Source: Quillaja saponaria
Lineage: Eukaryota > Streptophyta > Magnoliopsida > Fabales > Quillajaceae
Assembly (NCBI GenBank): GCA_029379385.1
Contig: CM055607.1
Coordinates: forward strand, 12,400,001-12,464,000
Direction: 5' to 3'
Length of the DNA stretch: 64,000 nucleotides
Shown in pieces: positions 1-12,587 of this stretch. The notes beneath the pieces are model-generated. The model had not been told where the DNA came from, did no database searches, and saw nothing but the letters and a program-made list of their open reading frames with translations. A program made the position numbers and the translations under genes. Position 1 is the stretch's first letter, and each line of letters begins with the position of its first letter.

Positions 1-1845
1 AATCATACACTCCAAATGAGATATATTTTGGTTAATAAACTAATTACATTGCATAACAAAATATAAAATGGTTTATAAAACTATTAATTTATGCAATACC
101 TCTTAAAAAGAATAAAAATGAGAAAACAAAATTATATATTTTAAAAATTAAAAATTATTAATAGATATGTCTATCGATTGATTTGATTCAAATTTTTATA
201 AGTTTTGTTCAGAAATAAATAAGGTTGTCAATTTTTCTAAAATAACTCACTAACCTCCAAGAAAATATGACATGTGGGTGTTTTAGGGTTTGAATGGTAA
301 AAGTATATAAGAGTAAGGAAAACATTTTGAATTTGACAAAATTTCCAAATACATAAACTCAATTAAATAAATATATATATAATAGAAAAAATTAAAAATT
401 TTATGTTATAATTGATTTGGTACGATTTAACAAGTACAAGTTTTAGTAAAATCACGAATCAAACAGCAGATGTCATGTTTTAGAATTACTAAAACAAAAA
501 ATGTTCAAATTTAGTTGATTTGGTTACATTTTACAATTTTGATTGATTTTTCCTCAACTCTAGTTATTAATAATCTTTTTTTTTTGGGTCAGAAAATATC
601 ACAAATATCTTTATCTTTAATTACATTTTATTTATTTATAAATTATATCAATTATTTCTCATTCAACACCCACAAACCTATAAATTACTTTAAATTCTTT
701 TTACATAAAAAATGCAAAGCTGATCAAGAATAATAATGATATCTTTGTTGGGGAACCTCGTAAGTCAAAAGTCTACCCAAAAATATATATATAAGAATGA
801 TTTTATTTGACTTTTGAAAGATATTTTTCTCAATTAACTTTAAAGATATTTTTTGGTTTAAAAGTGAACTTTTCCTTTGTGATCCTTTTAGCAACCGGTC
901 GTTGTGGGGAAAATACTTATAAAAAAAGAAAAAAAAATTTAAAGGAATTCAGTAGCACTAAGAAGGCGAGTACCAAGCCTTCCCTTAGTCGAGAGGGTAA
1001 GGATGTACCGCGAGGTTTTTAAATATCTCCACAAGTTTGGTGGTATTAATTTATTGGGGAACTGAGAGATATTTTGGGATCAACGGGAAAAGGCAAAAAG
1101 AAAGAAAAGAAATATCTCTCTACCAAAAAAATAAAAGAAATATCTCTGTACCAAAAAAATAAAAGAAATATACCGCGGGACTTGTCTCAGATACCGACTG
1201 CTTGTCAATCCAGAATTTTCTTTTTCTTTTTCCTCCTTATTCTTGTTCTTTTTCAATCAGTATTTCGATTTTGAACTTGGGGATTTATTGGTAATTTTAA
1301 TTCACGAAAAGCAACATTGAACCACTCAGATTTAGATTTTTCGTAGGAACTTGCTAAACAAATATCATGCACCCAACTAAAAATAAAATATTAGTTGTTT
1401 GATTATTCTTTAATCTCTCAAATTTTATTTAGTTCCAAAAAAATATTAAATTGGTTTTGTCCTGTAACAAAATTAGAATCTCGTCTCACTAACAAAAAAC
1501 GGAAGTGAGGGTGTGACGAGCTAGGTCGTCCCTTCAAACAATCAGCCACAATTAAAAACTTTCAAGGAGTGATCAACATGTAAATATCCCACAAGGAGGT
1601 ATGGCTGCCAAAATAGAGTTACTAATTTTATCAAAAAACCTACATTTGCCACTTCTGAAGTAGAAGTTTATGTGATATCGTGCAATCTCCATGCAACTTT
1701 GCATGTTGCCAGAAGAAAGAGGGAAACTATGTACACACGAGTGATACAAGCAGGGACAAAAAAAGGTCATAGAAATATTCAATTTTTTTCTTCTACCAAA
1801 AAATGATAGACTGACAGTTGGTTACAAGTCTTTGCTGGCTAGAGT
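1..1845. other. AT-rich intergenic sequence, no gene recognised
   Basis: The stretch is very AT-rich with many homopolymer runs, and its open frames are short and low-complexity. Nothing resembles a known protein. The last few hundred bases before 1846 are probably the 3' UTR of the inhibitor-2 gene that ends there on the minus strand. Confidence 0.6.
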
Positions 1846-4679
1846 CTAAGATCCATCAGCTGCAGGTGAAGAAGACTTCTCCCCAATGTCTATTTCCTTC
1901 ACACTAGCACTCAGTGATGAAGATGAATCACTTCTCCCTTCCTTACCAAGCTTCACACCATCGTCCTCTTCCATTTCATCTTCAAGAAAGGAACCTTTCC
2001 TCCGAAGTTCTTTTACTTTCCGAAATTCATCATAGTGAGCTTTTCTGTGTTCCTTAAAACTCTTTCTATTCCTATCTGTCTCAGAATCTGATAATATTCC
2101 CAATAGAAGAAAAAAGAGAGGTTAAAGAAGAAATACTTGATTAATCATTTAATTCAGAATGCATGATGATAGATTACTTCATAATCAACAAGTATCTTAA
2201 AGGAGGGGTAGGCCAAAGATTGAAAATAAAAATTGTTACTGCTTCTTCAAAATGAAACTGATAATAAGATTCAAAGTAATAAATGCTTAGGCTACTAAGT
2301 TTGCACCAGTGTTGCAAGTTGGAATTGCTATACCAATCCAGAAAATTTTCAGACAATTTAGTCTTCCAACAAACCCCACCGGTGGAAAACAAAGTGATAT
2401 ATAGATAACAGTCATGCAAATCAAATTCCAATCTGATTTTGAGTTTTAGAAATATTCAACATGTTCAAAAGTTCTATAAAACTTCAAATTCGTTAAGGAT
2501 TAAAAATAGCTTCACCCCAAACGACGTAGCAAAACAACTTCTCTGTTTCAATCCTTCTTGCTCAAACCAATTCATGCAATAAAATAAGTATAAATGATTA
2601 GCACACTTAAATATAAAAAGATCGACTTTCAAGACTCCAGGATAATGATAGAATCAAGATGACAATGATACTACTTGAATTATTAGATATAATAAGATTA
2701 ACTTCAAAGTTTATATGTACATAAAAACCTTCATCATCTTGATCCATAGCATCTGCCTCATCCTCAGATGATGTCCAGCCACTAGGTAGCCTTGCTCCTT
2801 TTTTGCTTGAAGAAGCCACATCATTCAAAGCAGTCCTTATTGCTTCCGCATGCCTTGCATGATTTGCATCATCAACACATTCATCAAAACTACCTCTTAT
2901 AGGGGACAGAGAACCTACAATACATAACATTATAACAATTCTCAGATGGCAGTGGCTGAATATACAAGGAATCCTAACAGCAGTGCTGAACTAGCTGGCC
3001 TAAATGAGACAACAGATTGATCATTTTTTTTTGTAGGTAAAAGACAACAGATAATGATCCTTATCCAATTCCATAAAGAGAGAACTAGATATATATTTTG
3101 CTACATCTAGGAAACCATAAATGCAAAAGCTGAGCTATATTTCAAAAGGTTAGCACTAAATTGTACTTATATTACGAGCAGTCAGCTTGACTGACATTGG
3201 GAGAAGGAAGAACTATACCATCATCATCAATCATTGGGTGATATGGTGTCTTAGGCTCAGTTATTTTCTGCCGCACAGGTTTATTAGCTTCAATTTCCCC
3301 AATATTAGCCTCATCCCATCTTACATGCCCCCTGTAATGCAATCAAATTTATTGGGATATGTACTAACAACAGGTAGCTTGACATGCTTATCCATAGAGT
3401 AGTTTGCAAATCCAAAATATATGGAAAACGACAAACAAATATAATTCAGGACTACTCAATCTTATGCCAACTGACCAAATATGATTTATTAATAACCTTG
3501 TCAGAATATGAACAATGCAATATTTACATTTTATAGCTAACTAATTGAAGAATTTCCTACAACATCAATGGTCTTTTTCTATTTAAGCAATTACATCTCC
3601 AGCTTCCAGAATATACATTACCATGCAAAAAAAAATCAGCACTGCATGCTCTCCTATAAATCCCTAACTATCAAATATGAAAAATATAAATGGTTCAAGA
3701 GGATCACCATCAAAAGTATGAATAAAAGCCTCCAAGAACATGAGAAGACTACACAATGCAATCCTCACCATGCTTCTGACACACAATGTTCTTCAAATTC
3801 TATCCAAAAGGATATAAACAAACTTTAAGATTCTAACTTCCTAGTGTTTAATCTTCCTATCTAATTATGAGAGCAAACACCCATACAATCAACTAGACGT
3901 TATTGCTCATGGCTGTTCATCACATGCAGAGAAGTAACTCTAGAACCATGATCTAGTAGTATCCATCCAACTCCAGCACATCTGGTATAGCAATCTATTA
4001 CAGCCTTTGGGCAATATCATATGGCAAGAGTGCATTGGAGTATTGTCATGAATGTATCAACTCTTTTCATGGAGGGGAAGTAAATTATGGAAAAATGAAA
4101 GAGGAAGTTCTTCGTTTCTGAACTCTCCTACATAAGAGATCATCCAGGGAAAAGAGCATGTACATGAGCCTAGCCAATAAGTACCACCAATTTTATTTTT
4201 TCTCCTGAATAGTGGTACCTAAGCAAAGGATGGGATCTAATAAAATGGATATGATATAAAGTACATAGATGATCCAGGCTTAAAATTATCCATCAGTAGT
4301 CCACTCCTGCTTACCGCGGGGTCCCTCTTGCTTGAGAGAATGTACAAAAAACATGAGCCTCAAGATTAAAATTAGAAGCCGCAAGTGTTTACTTTTTTCT
4401 TTTCTTCTGTTTCCTCTCCTTTTCTTTCAGAGCAAGTATTCACCAGTAATAAGGTGAATATTTTGAACTCGTGCAAAGGTAATAATTGAAAATTTCATGC
4501 TTTACCTAGAATAATTAATTATCTCAGAGAAACAGATCTTAAGTGCATCTCATATATAGGATTATAGAATTAAACAATTCAGGCCATTTTATTTTCCATG
4601 AGATTAAGAACTATATTATGCTAAAATACAGAATCATGTAAGAACTATATTAAGAACTAGATAGATGATATTACTTCAT
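1846..4679 (-). CDS. I-2: Protein phosphatase 1 regulatory inhibitor-2 (IPP-2 family)
   Basis: Inhibitor of the catalytic subunit of type-1 protein phosphatase (PP1/TOPP), acting in nucleus and cytosol. Coding exons read on the minus strand are 4679-4675, 3331-3219, 2914-2729 and 2087-1846. They join in phase with GT-AG borders to give 181 aa. The first coding exon holds only ATG plus two bases, so the start is split from the rest by an intron of about 1.3 kb; an upstream exon part (to 4746, behind an AG) is 5' UTR. Family motifs visible: HVRWDE near residue 4 (the PP1-docking segment), KTPYHPM near residue 30, an acidic serine-rich middle ([14 protein letters not shown]), and [14 protein letters not shown], the helix that reaches the PP1 active site in animal I-2. 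The C-terminus is acidic and serine-rich, as in the Arabidopsis protein. Transcription probably starts near 6000, back to back with the ARFRP1 gene. Confidence 0.93.
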
Positions 4680-5976
4680 TTTGCTAGACAGACAATCTCT
4701 TCAAACACTAAAAGCATGCCAACCAGTTCCAATGCGGCTTGATCCACTGAAAAAAGAAATTACAAGACAGATGTCAAATTTCTTAAACCTAAAAAAAGAA
4801 AAAACACAGAAAAAAGGTGCTTAAGAAAATTTAAGGAGAAAACATGTCCCAACTAATTCAAAGCAAAGCAAAAGACAATATTTAATGGATCAGGAGCTAG
4901 AAACATTAAATCAAAATGTAATTAAAATGCAAAAAAGGGGCAAAAGTTTGAGAAATAAATATTTGAAGGGACTTGAGAATACAATAGGTAAGAGGTGTCT
5001 ACATGTGCAATAAACAGCTAAGAGATTAACTATTTAACATCACAATATCAAAAACATAAAATTTGACAGGGCAGGGAGCACCACAAAGTTAGCATAGTAT
5101 GATGCAAAACTTTCAAGAATATTTAGAGGAGAAAACATCTGCTAAAGGAGAGTCTACAGCAGAAAGAAAGTAGAAACATCAATCAGAAATTGTAAAACTA
5201 AAACTGCCAAGTGACAAGTGATGTTGTCTCCCCAGGGCTTTCAATGGTAAAAAGGACTCATAAATCCAGTTCATCATATGCATAGGATCCTTTTCATGAA
5301 TCAACACTCACAAAATTTTAGAAATAATTGGACACAGGGCCAGTAGATTTGCAAAGCCATTGAGATAGTACAAAATCCATGATAAAAACCCAAGAAAAAT
5401 AATTAACTGATGAACAAGAAGACCTACCCACAGAAAACTCTACATTTGCAGAGAAACATTCTTTCAGAAACAGCACAGAATTACACGTTGAAATGTGAAA
5501 TCTCGAACCAAAACATCAGAAATTACGGCAGCCTTGAAACCATACAAATATATGGAACTAAAAATTTTCTTCAAGAAACAAAAATGAATGAGACATATAT
5601 TTGATTTACAGCATATAGAGCCGACAATGAAAGACCGTGCCTCTCAATCTTAATTTAAAAAACAGCATATATTACAAGCATATTCGATCAAACCTCCAAA
5701 AGAACATATCAAATCCTAAGTCTGTCTTCTAAACTCTAAAGGAAGGAGGGATGAGTATCATAACAAAAATCAAGATCCATAGCAAGAAAACCTTCAAAGT
5801 CCGTCTGAAAGTTTAAGTTCAATCAATTTCAAAGTATCCGAGTCAACCCAAACCCTTTCTCAAAATATATATAATTTTCTTTTATTTTCACGCGTTTTCT
5901 TGGCAACCAAACGGATAAGAAATGGAAATATTTTTAGGAAAGACATTGCTATGAAATGATGAAACGATTTCGAACC

Positions 5977-6477
5977 TCGGCAATGCTCGCTTTCCTGCAA
6001 ATTGTTCGAATTGCTAAATAAACCGTGTTTTATTATATTTATATGGCTCCCATATTATTCCTATTGACAAATTTTCTTCTATTTCCGATACTACCCTTAG
6101 GAACAACGTAGGTGAATACACTATTTTGGATCCGGATCCGGATCCGGATCTCCTTCCCTAGAGTACGAATGTGACATTTGTTTTATTTTTCATAAAACTT
6201 AATACTACATTATTTATACTTATTTAAATTTATTATTTAGGATTTTGGTAAATTGATTAAAAGATACATTTATGAATGTTTTACAACAAAATATCAAAAA
6301 GAAAATTATTTCATATTAATAACAAATAATTCTAATATTATACCGTATCATATCATATCATATCAAACATTTCAAAGGGTCCAGGTGTCCAGCCTTTAAT
6401 AAAAGGGTAATTGTAAAAAACTATGAGAAACAGGGTGAAAAGGAAAAATGAAACGTAGGGGGCAGGATGAAGAGGAC
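5977..6477. promoter_or_regulatory. Probable shared divergent promoter of inhibitor-2 and ARFRP1
   Basis: The inhibitor-2 transcript must begin upstream of 4746 on the minus strand. A plausible non-coding first exon ends at a GT donor at 5975-5974. ARFRP1 has a plausible 5' UTR exon of about 6480-6619 ending CAG before a GT. That leaves about 500 bp between the two first exons. It contains a GGATCC repeat at 6128-6151 and otherwise AT-rich DNA. The UTR exon borders are inferred, not proven. Confidence 0.45.
6128..6151. repeat. Four tandem GGATCC hexamers
   Basis: Three perfect GGATCC units are followed by GGATCT, head to tail, in an otherwise AT-rich divergent promoter. It is GC-rich and self-complementary. 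Confidence 0.9.
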
Positions 6478-7785
6478 TGAGCTCGGAGAAATCTAAACAA
6501 ACCTGAGAAGCAAGCAGAGAGAAGACTTCTCTTGCCGATTACCAGCAGAGTATAAATCTTTTCTCTTATGCGCTTACAATTTCGTTACAGTTTAATATTT
6601 TATTGGATCTGTAAAACAGGTTTAGATTTCTTTTCATCTGTGAGTTATCAATCAATTAGAGGTCATCCGTATTTATTCACGTATGTGTTTCTCTGGGTTA
6701 TGGGGTTTTGGTTTTCATTCTTCACAACACAAATGGGTCTGCTGCTAAATTTCACGTTTTTCGATTTTAAAGAAGTGGGTGAGTTGACATTCACAAAATT
6801 TTTGAGATCGAGGTACTTGTCATCTGATTTGTTGATGGATCAGTTCTGTGCTTCTGTATGATTCAAATGTATTTGCTTGATTGTTTGTCAGTTTAAACTT
6901 TTGTAATTCTGGTTTATGTGGAATATTTATGTGTTCTATAAAGGGAATCAAATTGTGCATGGACTGCCACTAAAATCACGTTGATCTTAAAAAATTATGC
7001 AATAAGTGTAACGAAGGTTAGAGACCCTGAAATACATCATGCAATAAAGAAAATTTTCGATGGCAAATAATATTTTTTGGTATTTGTTGATCTTAAAAAA
7101 TAATATTTTTTGTAAAACAAAAAGATTACTGAATGAAGTTGGATGATGATAATTTGCAATTCGCTGCTGGCCCTCTTGTTTGATTTTCTCACTAGGCAGC
7201 GGCTTCCTCCATGGGTATGCTGCCTGTATGTAGGCAGGTGGAATGTCCTTAGCAGTTTTTGGTATTTGTTATTAGTTACACATTGTAGTTGGGATTGGTC
7301 ATTTCTTTTTCATGAATTTTCCTCCTTTCTCCCATAATGCTTCCCTTCAACAGCTGGAGGATCAAAATACTTTCCTCAAACTATGTCAGTGGGTCGAATA
7401 GGTTTCTAACTGGCCTCAAGCTGGCACCCATGTGAAGCTTTTTCTAAGTTTCTCTAGCATTCGCTAATGTAATACTCATATCAAAAGTTTTTCTTTTGAA
7501 TAAAAATTAAATTAACAATCACGTTGACCACACCCTACACCCCCCCTCTCCAGTGGCGACTTTTGGCCTCATGAATGTATCAGTTTTGTTATTCAAAAGA
7601 AAAAGACTTTGACCTGCTGAAGGCTGATTACAAGTTACATTCCTTACTTGAGCAGGAAAGTTGAACCTTTATTTTCATCTTCAAGATCGTGAACTGATGA
7701 GCACAACAAATATCAAGTTAGGGCATGAAGTTATTTTCCTCTACCCTTGAAGTTTAGAAAGGAAATAGCAATAAACAAGACAAAG

Positions 7786-10186
7786 ATGTTCTCGTTGTTC
7801 TATGGACTTTGGAAGTATATGTTCAGTCAGATAGAGTTTCATGTGCTCATTCTGGGAATTGACAAGGCTGGAAAAACAGTAATGCATCTTTTTAAGTTTA
7901 TTTTCAAATGACTGAACTTTTCTATGTAGACTCTTGAGTCATTTTAACATGAAAATTTGTAGACTTTGCTGGAGAAGTTGAAGTCAGTGTACTCAAACTT
8001 GGAAGGCCTTCCTCCTGACCGGATCATTCCAACCGTGGGACTCAATATTGGTCGTGTAGAAGTATCCAATACCAAGCTTGTGTTCTGGGACCTGGGAGGT
8101 CAGGTAGGAGAAAATAAAGACTCCAATTTATTGTTGTCAAATGCTAGGTTGGTCTATTTTTTTAATTTTGCAAAGTTGCTAAGTACTATTTTCATTCCTA
8201 TAAAGTCATAACTATGTGTGTTACCTACGGTTTTAAGGACTCTAGGCCATAACTTTATAAGACTTCTTGAAATTTATGTCTCTAAAACTAATAATCATTT
8301 ATTGTAGCCCACAGTTATTGTCTCAGATAGAAAATATTATGGATTAATGAGACAAACTTATATTTGGGAAATTTTTTTTTAATAGAAAGTTATCTTTTCT
8401 TATCTGGTTTTATAATACCTTTTTTAGAATGCATTATTGCTTTGTTTTTTTATCCTTCCAATTGTAACATCTACTACTTGAACCTTGGTAAACTCTATTA
8501 GCACTTAGTAACAGACTAACAGTTGGAACTGCCACATTTTACTCTTCCCCATTATGAAATCTGAGTTTGGTAATTATATTTAGCAAGTCCAGATTGGATG
8601 CATTTTATTGACTGAAAAGTAAAGAATAAAAGAAAGAAAGGCACATTTCATCAAATATGCTGATGCAAATATTTCTGTGATTGCAAAATCTCTATGCTGA
8701 ATGTTGATGTTAGAATCGTTTGCTGGTCCCTTTTTTCCTCCTTCGTTTCTTGGTTAGACTTGTAGTTGTTGATAAAAGTGTTTTATTCTATCAGCCTGGT
8801 CTTCGCTCTATTTGGGAGAAATATTATGAAGAAACACATGCTTTAGTATTTGTGATTGATGCTTCTTGTCCTGCTCGATTTGAAGATTCAAAATCTGCCC
8901 TTGGTAAGCAACATTTGACTTTAAATCTTCTGAATATATTTTTTTGATAGGTAAAAATCTGGTGATATATTGTTTTATGTGGATATAACTTACACACTTG
9001 TAATGATACGAAATATATTGGAGTAACAGCTGAATAATGTATTAATATCTCTGACTTGCTTATCAGAAAAGGTTCTTCGGCATGAGGATATGCAAGGAGC
9101 CCCTCTTTTGATATTAGCAAACAAGCAAGTGAGTGATTGTTCCCTCTCAGTCTCGTATAACACAATGCCATTCCTTATACAGTTATACTTGTTATAATGT
9201 TGTCAATTTTGGACTCAATCTTTTGAAGAATATTTTGTATTACATTTGAATATTTAAAAAACTCAAATATCCAGTCATGCATTTTTAGTGCTGTTTGTTC
9301 AATATCTTTTATGATTTCCTTTTATCCGAGGATCCATTTTCGGTTTTTCTAGTACAAGGCGACTGCCGAAATACAATATGGGTTTAGAAAAAAGGGAGCT
9401 TGGTTTGCTCCAAAAAGGATGGGGGGGGGGGGGGGGGGGCGGGGGGGTTGGCAATGCTCCATTACGGTTTTGATTTCTGTAGGATTTTAACTTTTAAGCT
9501 CTCCACTCTCAATCTTTGTCTATTTATTCAGGGAAAATACTGGAAATACCATATTTATCATATGTTTTATTGCAAGGTCAAGTAAATTATAAAAAATGGT
9601 TTACCACATCTAATCCTGACAAACAGTGTTTTTTTTTTTTTTTTTTTCTATTGTGCGTTCAGGGATCCACATGGAGAGTCGTTTATTTTGTCTCCTTGTT
9701 CTCTTTCTCTGTGTATGAGTGATGCTAGTCATTTTATTGTCATATAATTATAATTGCAGGATCTTGCTGAAGCAGTGTCAGCTGAAGAACTTGCCCGATA
9801 TCTTGATTTAAAGAAGTTGGATGAAAGAGTCTACATGTTTGAAGCTGTTTCAGCATATGATGGGTTAGTAGCTAGTTTATGAACTTGCAGTGCTTAATCT
9901 AGAAATTAGTAATCCATTTGCATGACAACAAATGGGTAGTAAATCTTAGAAGAGGAATCTTTGGAATTGACTACCATTTCACGGATCAGTTACTTTTTAT
10001 ATTTTACTTTTCAACCTTCCCAACTCCATTTGCTGTAGTGATAAATTAAAACCATGTTTTTGAAATGTTTTTCGCAGGATGGGGATTAAGGAAAGTGTAG
10101 AATGGTTAGTAGAGGTGATGGGGAGAAGCAAGAGAACCGAAATGTTGAGAGTTCGGGCAGGGGCGATGGGTCCCAGTTCTGCTTAG
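7786..10186 (+). CDS. ARFRP1: ADP-ribosylation factor-related protein 1 (Arf-like small GTPase, GB1 type)
   Basis: Golgi/trans-Golgi small GTPase; the animal and yeast relatives (ARFRP1, Arl3p) recruit Arl1 and golgins. Coding exons 7786-7878, 7963-8103, 8795-8903, 9067-9128, 9760-9863 and 10078-10186 join in phase to 205 aa, the length I recall for the Arabidopsis protein. Motifs: P-loop GIDKAGKT (residues 24-31), switch I around IIPTVGLNIG, switch II WDLGGQ, NKQD for guanine specificity, and a late VSAYDGMGI. There is no Gly2, so no myristoylation. The protein starts Met-Phe, as in Arl3p, where N-acetylation of that start targets it to the Golgi. A 5' UTR intron of about 1.1 kb is likely (donor near 6620). 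Intron 4 holds a long G tract. Tail-to-tail with CTF8 downstream. Confidence 0.95.
9421..9447 (+). repeat. Long G homopolymer in ARFRP1 intron 4
   Basis: Nineteen G, one C, then seven G, within an AT-rich intron. It could form G-quadruplexes on the coding strand of the transcript. Tracts like this are also poorly sequenced, so the length is uncertain. Confidence 0.9.
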
Positions 10187-11215
10187 AAGGCCTTTTATGA
10201 ACTGCAGCTGTTTGCCATGACTTTGTAACTGTAAATTTCAATTGGAATCTACATCATTGAAAGTACTTTTTTTAAAATTCCTTAGCATAGTGGTGCAAAA
10301 CTTCGTTGATACTTTTATTTTTGTAAACAGCAGTAATGCGAGGTCCAAAGTCCAATAGTGATAAAAAAGTAGTGTAAGGTCAGGGCACGTAAAAATAAAT
10401 CTTTGTATTCATTGGGCTGTGGAACTTACCAATTTTGACCGATTACGTTATGAAAGCCTGATTGATATGACTTATTCACACCAATTTAGATTTATGGATC
10501 TTGTCTAAAGCCTCGATGTTTGGTCCAGTGAATTGATGGTTTTGAAAGTGTAAGGAGTCCTTTCCATTTGTGTTAAAAAAATTTAGATCTTCCATTAAAT
10601 TGAGTTACACCATATACATCTTATTGCCTTGGACCTATTTATCTCGGGGCTATTAGTAAGTTGCTCTGCGCCGAGTGGCAGTGCAAATGGCTCTTTCCAA
10701 AAGACAATAATGTACGAGTTGAAAGGGTTAATGTGCAACATTTTGTCTTGCAGCAGCCCAGAATGCATCAAAAAAGAACATCTCAAAATAATGGATACCA
10801 GCTGGCTTGTAAACTACCAAACTGTTAACATGACATCCAAGCGGCCTTGTAATTAGATTGATGACGAGGGTATGACTTGGTACAAAGGAAGAAGTGGGTT
10901 TGGGGGGACTGCAAGATTTGGAACAAGAACACTGGAACATAAATAAGCTTACTTGTATTTCAGTTTAAGTATATATATATATATTTTTTTTTATTTAACT
11001 GTTTGTGTTGGAGTGGAGATTTGCTCTGGTCTCCCAAAAAGGAGTCCATCCTGAAAATCATTGGGGGTCATCAGTTAAGTATAATGTTGACTGGTCCAAA
11101 AATATATTCAGAAAATAGAAGCTTTCCATCAAATGTATTTTGCTTCAACTACTAGAGTTTTATACTGCAACATGCATACATCAGATGTTAAATATTTGGA
11201 GCCACCTCATAATGA
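10187..11215. other. Convergent intergenic region between ARFRP1 and CTF8
   Basis: It holds the presumed 3' UTRs of two converging genes. An AT dinucleotide run is present near 10970-10983. No further gene is recognisable, and the short open frames on both strands have no family features. Confidence 0.6.
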
Positions 11216-12012
11216 TTAATTTTGTGGAACTGAGCCCAAAGCATTTCCTCTTCCCTTTGCTACTTGCTGTGGCTCTGTGAAATAAAAGGAAAGAGAAGGG
11301 GAAGAAATGTTTAGCTGCCACTGGATTTAACAACAAACACTATGAAAATAGAATCAGACTTAATACTGACCAGCAAAACTTTCATAGACACAGATTGGTA
11401 AAATCACAAAAAGCTTACTTGATATTAGTGCTTTTGGTCTGGTTTTGAACAGAATCCGTTGCCGAATGATTCCAATAACTTCCAGTTCCACCCTACAATT
11501 GTTATTGTTATCAGAGCTCTGGTCCACATCCTGGTGCTTTATTTTCTTCAATACCAACAATGGCTTCTTTAAAGGCACCTTTGATCCTGTCAATTCATGA
11601 TACCCAACAGTAAAAGTGTACACTTCCTGAACAAAGAAACGAACAACAACAACAAAAAAAAAAAAACCATAATTAGAATTTTTCTAAGATTGTACTTGGC
11701 AAACATGATGTCTTTTTGTTTTCATCTACATTCCAAAATAATGAAATAGAGACTGAGATTTAAATTGAGAAGAGCATATTGAAGATTAAAATCCCTTTTC
11801 ATTTAGGGATTGTGAAGCTGATTTTAATGCAATAACTGCAACTACAAAGAGTAAAGGGAGACCTGAGAAGAAGGGCGGCAGAGATATCCAATCTCGAGGT
11901 TTTGCAGGCGATCCTTGAAACCGGGCTGCGCTTCCACTACACCTTGCAATTCCACAATTGCCCATTCTGGGCAGCTGCCTTCCCCACAGTTGCACTTCAC
12001 TCGAATCGCCAT
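11216..12012 (-). CDS. CTF8: Chromosome transmission fidelity protein 8 (CTF18-RFC subunit)
   Basis: Small subunit of the alternative clamp loader CTF18-RFC (with CTF18 and DCC1), which acts with PCNA in sister-chromatid cohesion and replication-fork function in the nucleus. Exons on the minus strand are 12012-11863, 11626-11419 and 11274-11216. They join in phase to 138 aa. The N-terminus has CNCGEGSCPEWAIVELQGVVE; then come LQNLEIGYLC and YTFTVGYHELTGSKVPLKKP, the core CTF8 signature (GxxxLxGxxVxLxKPLxVL), and a conserved IGIIRQRILFKTRPKALIS. The ATG is the first of the frame. The leader just upstream has an alternating CG run (about 12042-12055). The last exon codes a short basic tail ending at a TAA; its acceptor (CACAG) and phase both fit. 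Confidence 0.92.
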
Positions 12013-12587
12013 ATCTTCCCCAGCTCTCTCTCACGCTCTGTGTGCGCGCGCGCGCTGTGAGTGGATGTCTGTTTATGATGGTCTTTGCAAAACAAAAGCT
12101 TTAGGTTGTTTAACAAAAAGCAAGGATTTTGGCGGCAAGTAGATTGCTTTCCCGCTCAATTTGGATTACAACATCAAACGGTGTCGCTTTTTAAGTTGCC
12201 ACCAAAGAATAACTGATGGTAACAGATGACCGTGTCAAGAAACAATCTTTGCAAATTGCAAGCAAATTTCTGAACTGTAACATCAGTTGGAAACTTTTGT
12301 AAAACTTGGTTGTTGGTACCAAGAACTGAGTGTTTCAAATTTCTGTAAATTACTACACTACACTGGTTACTGTATAAAGTCAACATCCAGATAGCAGCAA
12401 ACCATGAGAATGACATCAGAGATTCAGAGGAGTCATCTGTTCATCATTTTCACATAATCAAATGAAAAGATTAAGCGAGAGCCAACAAAAGAAAGGAAGA
12501 TGGTAAAGGTTTAGAACTATCTTCCTACAAGTTTTGCTAAACTATACAGTCTTAAGTTAGTACTTCTGCTAAGGGGATTGCTTATCT
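12013..12587. other. Short spacer between the CTF8 start and the MBD13-like stop
   Basis: It contains the CTF8 leader and promoter and the probable 3' UTR of the next minus-strand gene. A CG-alternating run sits near 12042-12055. No additional gene was seen. Confidence 0.6.

Noticed and set aside
9400..9585. Glycine-rich frame in ARFRP1 intron 4
   Set aside because: The glycines come from the G homopolymer; the frame lies inside a well-supported intron.
11915..12142. 75-aa plus-strand frame over CTF8 exon 1
   Set aside because: Antisense shadow of the conserved CTF8 coding exon.
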